Origin: Brasenia schreberi
Taxonomy: Eukaryota > Streptophyta > Magnoliopsida > Nymphaeales > Cabombaceae
Length of the DNA: 64,000 nucleotides
Direction of reading: 5' to 3'
Assembly (NCBI GenBank): GCA_036023115.1
Contig: JAYKKT010000074.1
Coordinates: 13,315,501 to 13,379,500, forward strand
How positions within the stretch are numbered: position 1 is the first letter of the stretch; each line of letters opens with the position of its first letter. The translations under genes and the position numbers were made by a program. A model generated the notes under the pieces. It had not been told where the DNA came from. It did no database searches and worked only from the letters and a program-made list of their open reading frames with translations. Positions 21,523 to 33,500 of the stretch are shown here, piece by piece.

Positions 21523-24500
21523 GGCGGCAGCAGGAGGAATTCAAACTTCCAACGAGGCCGAAAGGCGCCGGAATCTGGCGAAAATCCTAGCGGAAGCATC
21601 CACGTCGCTGCTAGAGAAGGGAATATTCCACTCCTTGAAGAGATATGTGATTCTAACGCGCTGGCCGTCAATTCGAGAGATAAACACTCGAGAACACCGT
21701 ATCCATGATTCCGGTTTTTGATTGACCTCTATTGCTTCTGTTGTTTAACTGTTCCTTTACTAAATGGATGTTCTTTGTTTCACATTTTCTGCAGCGGTTC
21801 TTTTTACTGCTCATATGTTTTCTCTTTTTCATTTCCTCATTTTGGTGCTCAGTTTTTCGTTTTTCTATTTTTCGTCATCAAGTTCTGTTGCTCATTCTGG
21901 AAGTTGTAATCTGTGCTTAATCCCAAATTGATGGGGTTTAGTTTCCAAATGTTGTTTCGAGGTGTGCATTAGGGTTTTGGGTCCTAGTTGGACTTTTCTC
22001 ATTGTGCATTCTAGTTTACTGGGCCTTATCTTGCTAATAGTTGAATTAGCATGGTGGCTGTTCATAAGAATTCGGGAATGGTTCGGAGGGAAATTAGGAG
22101 GGTTTCTTTTGATTGTGCCTTGTTCTTTTTTTCTCATATGATGGCTATGCATATTCGATGTTCTGTTCTTCTCTGTGGATAATCAAGGAACAGTTGTGGT
22201 TAAACTCTTTGCTACATTGCACGAATTGATTCCATGAAGTCCTTGGCCTCAAACCCCGGAAATGAACTCCTTCCTCATGAATCTTTGGCAACTTCTTACA
22301 TGCTTATCTAAACTTAGTATACGATACACGTCAAACTTAACTCTAAGCATGTTTATAATGAAACAGCAAGGCACTAACTACATACGCATGAAATTGTTCT
22401 TATTTGATAGCCTATATTTGAGACAAGTTATTCAATACGTAGTTCACTAGTGCATTGCCGTTTTCAAACACGAAACTGCTACCAGTTTGTAATGTTGAAC
22501 TTGTTTTCCTTATTTTGTAGACAATGATGTTATCTACTGGCATATTACATTAAAGTTTAAACCATTGATAAATTGATTATGAAGCTTTTTCATTACCAGG
22601 GTTTATACTTGGATCCAGCAAAAAATAGCTTGTAAAGTTTCACGTTTTGCAGAAGAAAACTAAAAAAATCACTCCAACTTGTGCACCTGATACAAATGTT
22701 ATTCCACTGAATTTAGCCATACGCACCAGGATCAGTGCATAAATAAATCTTGTGTTGTGAAGCTTGTTGGTCATTTGTAACTTGTATTCTGTGTTCATAC
22801 ATATATGACATTCTCATTTGTTACTTAAAAATGGTGTCTGTTCAACAACAAATGATCAGAGTTTAAAGCTTGGAACACTGACCAATTAGGATCATGCACT
22901 GCAACATACAGAGGTAGACATTTTGGTGTGGTAATTGATCAGCATCTTGCTTGCATGATCTTATATGTGGAACACCTAACTATGGGCCTTGAGTTTTAAT
23001 GTTGCATCATACTCCACACAACTTGTTTTAGGCTTACTATTTGTGAATGCATTGCATCCGTCAGTTGGATCGGATAGCTCAATGTTGTTTAGCTTAGTTG
23101 TCCCAAATATTTTCATATTGACAAGTTAGATTAGCAGGAAATTCATGGAACGCATGGTTTAACCTTTTAATTATGACGATAGTCATGATGCGTGAAGTTA
23201 TGCAAATACGATGATGACATGATGACAAAGATAAGATAACCAATGATAAGCTGACTGGTTGCTCAATATATATTGGGTTTTAAGTTTTGCAACTACAAGT
23301 TCTGGTTTGAAGAAAACCCACTCAACATGATTATTTCTAAATATCTAACACTATTAAGGAGGTTTCAACGATAAAATGAACTGACCTCTAAACCCCAAAA
23401 CGTGTTTTCTGCCTTCCTTGCTACGTTGCATGGATACGGATACGGTACTCGGTTCGGGTGCGGATATGGGGTACATGCATTTAAAAAAAGGTAAGATACA
23501 AGTACGCCACAATTAAAAAATATAAGAAAAATATACATTTGTGCAAATGAATATAACTGCAATACCAACTAACAAGTATATAATATCAAAACAAAAAGTT
23601 CCTTTGAACAACATTTTCAACTTTATATGAATAAGTTTGATATCAAAATTCAAAAATATAACATAACAAACCAACATGTATAAAAAAAACTTCTTTCATA
23701 TTTGGTTCATCTAGAGAAAGTGTTGCAACTTCAAGAATTCTTGCTCCTTTAAATGGATCCTAATCATCTCCACTAACATTCTACATTTGTATCTCGTCTT
23801 CATTATAATCCTTATTCTTTCTTGAAAAAAGATGAAGGTTTATATTAACAAAAACCAAATTTTCATTTATTTGAGTTTTGAGCTTGTTTCTTCTATAAAG
23901 GAATAATTCTTCATCTCCTTTAAAGCTTTGTTATGAAAGAAGCTTTAAAGCGACTGTTTGAAGCTTAGGAATTCAAGATCCATACATGATCCACCCTTCT
24001 TTTGGTGATAAACTTCATCTATTTTTCAAACAATCGATTTTTCCAAGCCCTTTTTCACTACTTGAGAATATGGCTAATTCTTTTGTCACCTCTAACCTTT
24101 CTTGTGCATCTTGAAAGAAACTTCTAAGGCCTTTGCTCATTCCTTCATAAATTTTATTATCTTTATGTGGAAAAACTCTATTAGGATCTTTTTCAAGCCA
24201 TTACCTTATATAATACTTAAAACACAAAAATATCAATTAAGAATATCATAATATACTTTCAAACAACAAGAAAGTTGTTCAAAGGTTGAAAGAGTTTACC
24301 TCGAATTTAATTAATGACCCAAGCACTAAAGTGACTTATAACTTTCGGTTCGTCTATCAATGAGAATATCACATGCTATTCTTTATAAGGTTATTGATTC
24401 AACTCTTTATTCTTATGTTGATAAATACGTGATTTTACTTGTTCAATCATAGAATCCCATTTTTCATAAACCAAATGAAGGACTGACTTATATTTTGTCT

Positions 24501-27500
24501 ACTATGTTTTATATGACCAATATATTAAATTATTTTCATATATCTAATATGTCAGCTAGTGGTAGCATATCTTTCACTTCTATCACTAATAAATTTGTAT
24601 TTAAAAGACATAAGAAAGGTTGTCCACTTTGGGCATATGTGTCTTTGTTGAAAGATAAGAGGATGAGAGGTGAAAACACAAATTGACGTTGTGATTATTC
24701 TGGTTTAAGTTGGGGTCTTATTTTAGAGTCAGGTATCATCTATTAAAAGAAAAAGGAAATGAAATAGTTGTTTGTAATACATTAACATATCAATATCATA
24801 TAAAGATAAACAAATTGAGAGAGAGGCAAAAGAGAAAGTAAGGTCAGAGTAAGTTCTTTTACATATTGGAACTAAAAGTTTGAACCCATCGATACTTGAA
24901 TCATTTGATGGACGTAAGAAGAAAAAGGGTGGTGAAGAACAACAATGAAGCAAGATATCATTTAACCTATGAAATAAAAAGGTTATTTTATTTTGTAGGT
25001 TTACCTTTTAATATGACTAAAAACCCTTACTATATTAGTGCATTCCAATATGTTGTTAACACTTTAATTTCAGGTTTTATTTCACCTAGTTACAATACCA
25101 TTAAGGCTACACTATTGAAAAGAGAGAAAGCATGACTTCAACTTATCATAACAAAGGTTGTCCACTTTGGACATATGTTTCTTTCTTGTAAGATAAGAGG
25201 ATGAGAGGTGAAAACACAAATTGGCGTTGTGATTATTCTGGTTTAAGTTACAAGGGGTCTTATTTTAGAGTTAGGTGTCATTTATTAAAGGAAAAAAATG
25301 AAATAGTTGTTTATAATACAGTAACATATCAATATCTTACAACGATAAACAAATTGAGAGAGAGGCGCAAGATAAAATAAGGTTAGTGTAAGTTCTTTTA
25401 CCTATTGGAATTAAAAGTTTGAACCCATCCATACTTAATCATTTGATGGACGGAAGAAGAAAAAGGGTGATGAACAACAACATGGAGCAAGATATCATTT
25501 AACCTGTGAAATAGAAAGGTTATTTTATTTTATAGGTTTACCTTTTAATATGACTTAAAACCCTTACTATATTAGTGTATTCCAATATGCTGTTAACATC
25601 TTAATTTCAGGTTTTATTTCACCTAGTTACAATGTCATTAAGTTTACACTGTTGCAAAGAGAGAAAACATCTAATGAGATGATTTAACCTATTAAAAACA
25701 CCTTGCCAAAAAAGGGAGTGAGTGTAGTGACTAATGGTTGGATTAATGTGTACAAAGGCCATTTATTAATTTCATGGGTTATTTTAGATGCAAAGCCAAA
25801 TCTTATATCAGCAACAACAAGTAACTTTAGATGTATAAATTGGTTATACATTGCTAACCTAATAGAATGACTTATGATAAAGTTTTTAATATCAACGACA
25901 TCTTCAGTAACATCTATTACCCAATAAAACTCATTATAAGAAGCCTCATTGTTTATGAAGTTCTTAGGCTGACAAATAATTTTCAAAGCAAGGTTTAAGT
26001 TATGCACTATACATGACATCCAAAAAATATTAGGATAAACTGATTTAATAATTATCTAATATTTTTATAAATCGGTGTATTATATGTTATAACTTGCATA
26101 ATATTTTGAGATCTAATCTTATTAACAACTTTCATAATTTCAGTCGCAATAAAGTTCTTGTCTTTTACTTCACTAGAGCAATTAATAGATCTTAGCAACA
26201 TTGGTCTGAAATAGCTATGAAGTTAATCAAAGGTCTTCTTTGTACATTCATTCATCTATAATTATGCTCACTCCTTTTTATGGTAAAGTGTATTTGATAG
26301 GTTGAAGTAATCTCATTAAATGAGATTTCTCTCTTTGCAATAACGTAGTCCTAACAACATTGTAACTAGGTGGAACAAAACTTGAAATTGAGGTGTTAGT
26401 AACATATTTGAATGCACTTACATAGTAAGGGTTTCTAGGTACATTAAAAGGAAAATTTTCATAATAAAATAACCTTGCTATTTCACATGTCAAATGATCC
26501 CTTGCTTCGTTGTTAAATGTCTTTGATAATTGTCCTTCACCACCTCTTTTCCTTACTTCCATCAAATGATTTACGTGTACATGGATTCAAACTTATAGTT
26601 AGTAGGTAAAAGAACTTTACTTGTCTTACTCTCTCAATTTATGTCATCTCTAAAAGATATTGATTAGTTACAACATAACAAATAACTATACTATTTCTTT
26701 TTTCTTTTAATAAATGACACTTCACTCAAAAATAAGACATTTTATAACTTAAACCACAATAATTATAATACCAATTTGTATGTTCACGGTTTATCTTTTT
26801 ATCTTACAATAAAGATATATATGCTCAAAGCAGGCAACCTTTCTCCAATCTTTCAAATACAAATTTACTAGTGATAGAAGCAGACAAAGGACTACCACTA
26901 GAAGACATATTAGAGATTTGGAAATAAACAATATCTTACCATGAATAAGGATCAATCATTCAATCATATTATGCATCCTAACTCCTAAGTGCTTAACAAA
27001 AATAGTAGGATCCAACATATTTTAAAGACCCTTTTAGAAAAGCCATAGCAAAGCTTTAACAGGGGACTCATGGCTCCACACAAACTCACATGAGGCACCA
27101 TTAATAAATAAAACAAACTATGTAGTACTAATTAAAGGAATTAAAAACATTTAGTTTCACAAACAAGGGAGTAATAGTTAAAAACTTAAAACAAATATGG
27201 TAAATAATAGTTTACAAACACATTGTCATTCAGTTTCACAAAAGAACAAAAAAAAGATGGTGACTCAGTAAAGAAATAAAAAAAAACTATGAGTTTCTAG
27301 GCCTCAAAAAGAGCAAGATGGTGACTTGCAATCTTATCCATCAATTCATAAAATCGTAAAAAGCCTCAATTATAGGTGATTGTTTCCAAGACTTTTGGGG
27401 AAGAGAACATCTCCTAGAAAATTAAAAAAAACAAGAAACAGAACACCAAACCTCCTAGGTAGTCAATGATCCCGCCATCGTCTGTCACTCGTCGAGCCAT

Positions 27501-30500
27501 CGATGATTATACCGTCGCTCACTGGTGATGAGCACATGAGACCTATAGTAGAGAGAGAGAGGGTGCGCAGGGAATGGGGTTGAGTCGGTTGACGATCTTA
27601 ATCATTAAAATATTGTTATTTGGATTGGGCAACCCATATCCATATGGGTTGACCTGATCCAATATGTACCTGATACGGGTACTTGATGTACCCAACAAAG
27701 GGTATGTGTACCGGTATGTGCCTCCATGTTTCAATATGTATTTTATGGTATCAGTACATGCCCAACTTACCGATATGCATACCCATATTTGATATGTATC
27801 GGATATAGGTATGGCGCATCTACAGTCATACTCATGCAATATAGGTGATAAGTAAGTCCTTCGTTTGGTATATGAAAAATGAGATTCTATGATTGAATCA
27901 GTAAAATCAGGTATTTGTCAACATGCGAATAAATAGTTGAATCAGTATTTAACCTTTTAAAGAATAACGTGTGATATTTTCACTGATAGATAAACCAAAA
28001 GTTATAAGCCACTTTATTGCTTAGGTTATTCCCTAAATCTGAAGTAAACTCTTTTAACCTTTGACAACTTGTAGTTTGAAAATATATTATGATATTTTTA
28101 ATCGATATTTTTGTGTTTTAAGTATTATACAAAACAATAGGTTGAAGAAGTTCCTAATAGAGTTTTTTCACATAAAGATAATAAAATTTGTAAAGGAAAG
28201 AACAATTGCCTTAAGAAGATTCTTTCAATATACACAAGAAAGGTTAGGGGTAACAAAAGAATTAGTCAAATTCTTAAGTAGTGAATAAGAGCTTAGACAA
28301 TTCGATTGTTTGAAAAATAAATAGAGTTTATCACCGAAAGAACGGTGGATCATGCATAAATCTTAAATTTCTAAGCTTCAAGAAGTCACTTTAAATCTTC
28401 TTTCACAATAAACTTAATCTTATGTTATGAAAGAAATTTGAGTATTTATTCCTTCATCCACTCTTATAGAAGAAACAACCTCACGCCTCAAAGAAATGAA
28501 GATTTTATTTTTGTTCATATAAACCTTCGTCTTATTTTAAGAAAGAGTATGAATTATAATAAAAACAAGACAAAAATGTGGGATGTTAGTATAGATGATT
28601 GAGATCCATTTGAAGAAGTAAGAATTCTTGAAGTTGTAACACTTTTTTTAGATAAACTAAATATGAAAGCAATTCTTTTTTCTTTTTATAGATGATGACG
28701 ATGAAAACATTGAGAGTCTGAGATTAAGATTCTTGGGGTTTGAAGCTTGTTGTTTTTTTATGTTATATTTTTGAATTTTAATATCAAACTTATATGTATA
28801 AAGTTGAAAAATGTTGTTCAATGGAACTTTTTGTTTTGATATTATATACTTGTTAGTTAACTCCGCCCATGTAAGGGATCACCCTGTAATGAAGTCTATG
28901 CTTCAATATAGTTGCGAAAGATTAACGAGTGGACAATACCACAAAGTAACAATCACAAGCCCTTAGAAAAGGGAATAGCCGAGAGCAATAAGTGCATGCA
29001 AAAAGGAGAATAAACAAAGCACAAGTTTGAATAAATAATCGTTATTCATTAGCCATCAAAGGCTTGAATTTACAGGAGATTACAAGTGTATTTATGGAGA
29101 AAGAATGAGTGAAAAAGAGTGAGAGAGAGTGAGGGAGTTCACTGATAAAGATGATCAAGTAACTACAAAAAGTTGTGGTTTGAAGTTGCAACATAACAAG
29201 GCTATATATAGCCAAATAAAGTAAGTAATAAAAGACTATTCTACCCTTAAAGAATAAACATAATATTTAATATTTCTTAACATCCCCCTCAAACTCATAA
29301 TGTCACAGAACAAGATCCAGAGTTTGCCACAAGCGTAAGTTTTAAACGAGAAATGTAACGCCACTCTGTTAACCGCAATCCGCAAAGTAGAAGGAACAAA
29401 TGGCAATGTAATGGTGCCGCGTTTGAGGTGATGACGAGTAAGATGACAATCAATCTCACGCGCTTGGTGCTCACATGTAAAATGAGTCATTATGAGCAAC
29501 TGGCTCAAGAACACTCATATTATCACAAAGAATAGAATAACGGGAAGCAGGACTGCAGATAAAGAACCTCCTATAGCCACAAGTAACCAACCAAGCCATA
29601 AACAACTTATCTCGACAGTGGTGTCACGCTTATACGTCCAATATTTGCCCGTGGAAGATTGGAACGTGCACAGCAGTTTCTGTTTCTCGCTTTCACCAAG
29701 AAATAAAGAGCAACTACCCAAAAGATACAATACCAAGAGCTAGGGCTTTATCGACGGTCGTGGGATACTACCGCCGATCAAGATCGTGAGTAGGCACGCA
29801 ACTGGGAGAACTCATGAGGTGTTGACGTTTGAGAATATGCACTCATGGAAGATCAGAGTCTTTTAGATACCTCAAGATAATGATGTAGAGAACGGCCGCC
29901 TAAAGAATCAGAGCGGGAGAGGCGCGAAGTTGACATAAACTCTGAGTTAACTAGGATGAATGCGATCATATAAAATGTCCTGACGATGAATAATAGTTAA
30001 GATAAACTCAAGCTACGCTAACCAACTAGCGCGATACAGAGAGTAGGATCTGATCAATGTGGAGTACCATCAAGAAGAGTAAACTCATAATAAGCTTCTA
30101 ATTGGAGTGACTCTGCGATTGCTATTATCAAGAGTCTTGACTCGTCAGAAAATAGATCCTTCACATATTTTGTTTTAGAAAGCGATAACCTCCGGTGAAC
30201 AGGAGGCCAACTCGAATACCTGTAGAAATAATGTGAAAGAACCCAAGATCCTTCATCTCAAAATCATGCCTCATTAAGACTATTTTCAAGGCGTAATGCT
30301 ATTACCAAGGAGCCATCACCAAAAGTAATAATCATGTTATCAATATATAAGGTTAAAGAATGATACGACTCCCGTATAAAGATCGACACTTTTAACAAAG
30401 AGAAAGAGTTGCTGAATCAAGGACTAGCTAGAGGAGAAATCCAAGTTGAACAACGGTCACACTCAGAATCAGGCAAACCTAGCACTCATGTGTTTGTTTA

Positions 30501-33500
30501 AAAGCATATAAGGCCAGAGCAAGCATACGCCTGTTGGGGGGGGCAAGAGCAACCTAGTGGTGGTCGCATATAAACTTCTTCTAAGGCACCATTAATAAAG
30601 ACACTCTTCACATCTATCCGATTAAGAGTTCACGGTGTTGACAAAGAATAGCAAGAAAGAGTATGAACTCAAGAAGACGAGCATCCTAAATAAAGGTTTC
30701 TTCATAATCAATTCCATATTCTTGAGAATAACCCTTGGCAACCAATCTAGCTTTATAACGATCTAATGAGCCATCACCATTAGTCTTATTTTATAAACCC
30801 ACCTACAACCTATAGTCTTTTTGTTTGATGGTCTAGAGACTATATCCCAAGTTTGGGCTCTAAATAAAGCATCCAACTCTTCATTCATTGCATAAGTCCA
30901 TTCTTGTGATAATTGAGCTTCTTTAAAGGTTTTAGGTTCCTGTATAGTTGAAATATTTGTTACTAAAGCTCTATGTCTTGGTGAAAAACTATCATATGAG
31001 ACAAATCTTTCAGGAGGTCTAGAATCACGATTTGACCATCTAGGAATAGGCATAGATCTCCTATTGTAATGTTGATCAAAGGGTGTAATAGAATGTCTGG
31101 TAATCATAGGTTCATCAAGCTCATTTTCTTCATGAATTACCTCTTCACCTAAAATATCATTCAAGAAGGAGTAGGAGGAGTCATTAATAGAGCTATCATC
31201 ATCCATGCTTTTAAAAACATATTCATTTTCAAAAAATCTAACATTTCGAGATTCATAAAGCTTATCATTTTTACAATCATAACACCTATATCCCTTTTTG
31301 GTTATTTCATATCCTAGAAAAACACATTCGATGGCCCGAGATGATAATTTATCATCTTTATCAGTATAAACAAAGCATTTACATCCAAAAACATGCAATC
31401 TTGAATAGTTAGGGGAAACTTTAAAAAGTTTTTCTATAGGAGACATATTTTGTAAAACCGAAGAGGACATCCGATTAATTAAATAGACTGCAGTTCCCAA
31501 AAATTTTTGAAAACACCACTTGACAAAAGCAAAGTTCTTGTGGTTTTCAAGATATGTCTATGCTTTCGTTCGGAAACACCATTTTGTTGAGGAGTCTTAG
31601 AACAAGAAGTTTGATGTATAATCCCAAACTTATTGAGGTGGTTTTCAAAATCCTTTGACATAAACTCTCCTCCTGAATTCGATCTAAAAATTTTGATTTC
31701 TGAATCAAATTGATTCTTTACAAGATTATGAAAAATAACAAAATTTTCAAAGACATCGGATTTTGCTTTTAAAAGATATACCCATGTATACCTAGTAAAG
31801 TCATCTATAAAAATAACATAATAGGAAATGCCCGGACCCCATACATCCGAATGAATTATTTCGAAGGGTCTTGTTGTAGCATGTGTTTTGTTTGGAAATG
31901 GGAGATGTTGCATTTTCCCAAGAACACAATCTTTGCAAGAAAAAGATTCCTTAAATTTCATTCCAAGAGGACATTGATACAATTTTTGAGCATTAAGATG
32001 TCCAAGTCTCTTGTGCCATAAAAGAGCATCATTTGTCAAAACATTAACATATCCTATACTATGCAAATAATCCATAATGTAAAGTCCGCCCTCTCTATGG
32101 CCACGCCCAATCACCTTCTTTGAGAGGCGGTCCTGTACAATACATCCGGTGGATGAAAATGTTATAACACAATTTTGATCCGAAATTTGGGATACGGAAA
32201 GTAAGTTTAAATTTAGTTTTGGAACAACACTAATTTTGGAAACTTCAAAATTCTTGTTTTGCAAGTCACCAATTTTATCAACGTTTAATTGTGTACCATC
32301 CGCCGTATAAACACGTGATAAGGGTTTTTGAACCAGTGTTGTCCGTATCGCACCGTATCGTACGATACGGTGCGATACGTATCGTATCGTGCGGGCCCCC
32401 GTATCGCAGGTGCGGGCGTATCGCACCGTATCGTGCGATACGGCCCGTATCGCACGATACGGTGCGTATCGCCCGTATCGTACGATACGGGCGATACGCC
32501 CTGGGACCCTTATAAAGGGTCCCGGCCCGAGGGAAACCCGCGATTTTTCGCGGGTTTTCTTTCTCTTTTTGAGTTCTTCAAGCTCCCTAAGAGTCGGTTT
32601 TCGCCTCCTTGGTGTTCAAAGCTCTAAAATCGTGCCCTACGGTGTCCGTCCAAGCCTCCAAACTCGGATTTAGGTATATTTTTAATGTTTTTTTCCTTTT
32701 TTTCCTTTATATTTATTGTTTTTTGTGTTATTTCGGGTTTTTTTTTTGAATGACAAAATATGAAGTTATTAAGTGTGTGTATACGATTTTTATTGCATTC
32801 ATGAAGTGGGAGACACTCGATTTGAGTGTTATTTGAAGATTGGGGGATTTACGAAGTGCTTTTATTTTCAGGTTTTTTTTTGAATTAAAGTACTTCATTG
32901 AGATGGCAGGAAGGGGTGGTAGAGACTCTCATTCAAAGTCTGATGATCCGGCATGGCAGTGGGGTATACCAGTTGAGGGTTCAAGGTTAAAAATCAGATG
33001 TTTATTTTGTGAAAAGGTGGTTAGTGGTGGAATTTCAAGGTTGAAACACCACCTAGCAGGAACCAGGAAAGAAGTTGCTCCATGCACAGGCAGAGTTAGA
33101 AGTGTGCCAGAAGGTATTAAATGGCAATGCTTGCAGATGATTGAGAGCATACAGGAAAGGAGACAACAAAAGGATGATTTCCAGATGTGTGAAGAAGCTG
33201 ATGATGCTACTGCCACTGGAGTTGGATTCACTGATAGTTTGCCTTCAGATGCTAGAACAGATATTGGTAGTAGCAGTTCGCGAGCACCTAGCAGAGGAAA
33301 GAGGGTTGCATCTGAAGACTTTGGAGGTGGCAGAAGAGGAAGTTCAGGAAGGAGTAGAGGAAGAGCTTCTTCTTCTAGCATACATTCGTTCTTTCCTCCT
33401 TCCACTACACCTGGTGCTCAGCCAGGAATTCGTGCTGCTATGGCTTCAGAACAACTGCACGATCAAGCAGACCTTGCAGTGGGCAGATGGTTTTATGATA

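Larger units (their letters stand above)
23430..28860. mobile_element. hAT transposon relic with about 1-kb inverted arms
   Basis: The left arm (23565-24490) and right arm (27848-28857) are inverted copies. For example AACTAACAAGTATATAATAT at the left matches the complement of the end at 28857, and the inner ends (GATTCTATGATTGAA, ATGAAGGACT) match as well. Between the arms lie hAT transposase fragments facing inward. The outer left segment contains GTTGCATGGATACGG, a motif repeated near other hAT-like ends in this intron. It looks like a rearranged head-to-head dimer of one element's 5' half, with the right half longer. No intact transposase remains. Confidence 0.7.

Noticed and set aside
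21405..21721. Open frames on both strands with long Arg-Glu or Ser-Leu repeats
   Set aside because: They are translations of the (AG)27 microsatellite; only the frame from the ATG at 21520 continues into ankyrin sequence.
32291..32673. Open frames rich in Tyr-Arg-Thr/Val-Ser-His on the + strand
   Set aside because: Produced by the GTATCG/CGATAC subterminal arrays of the hAT element; no start context or domain.
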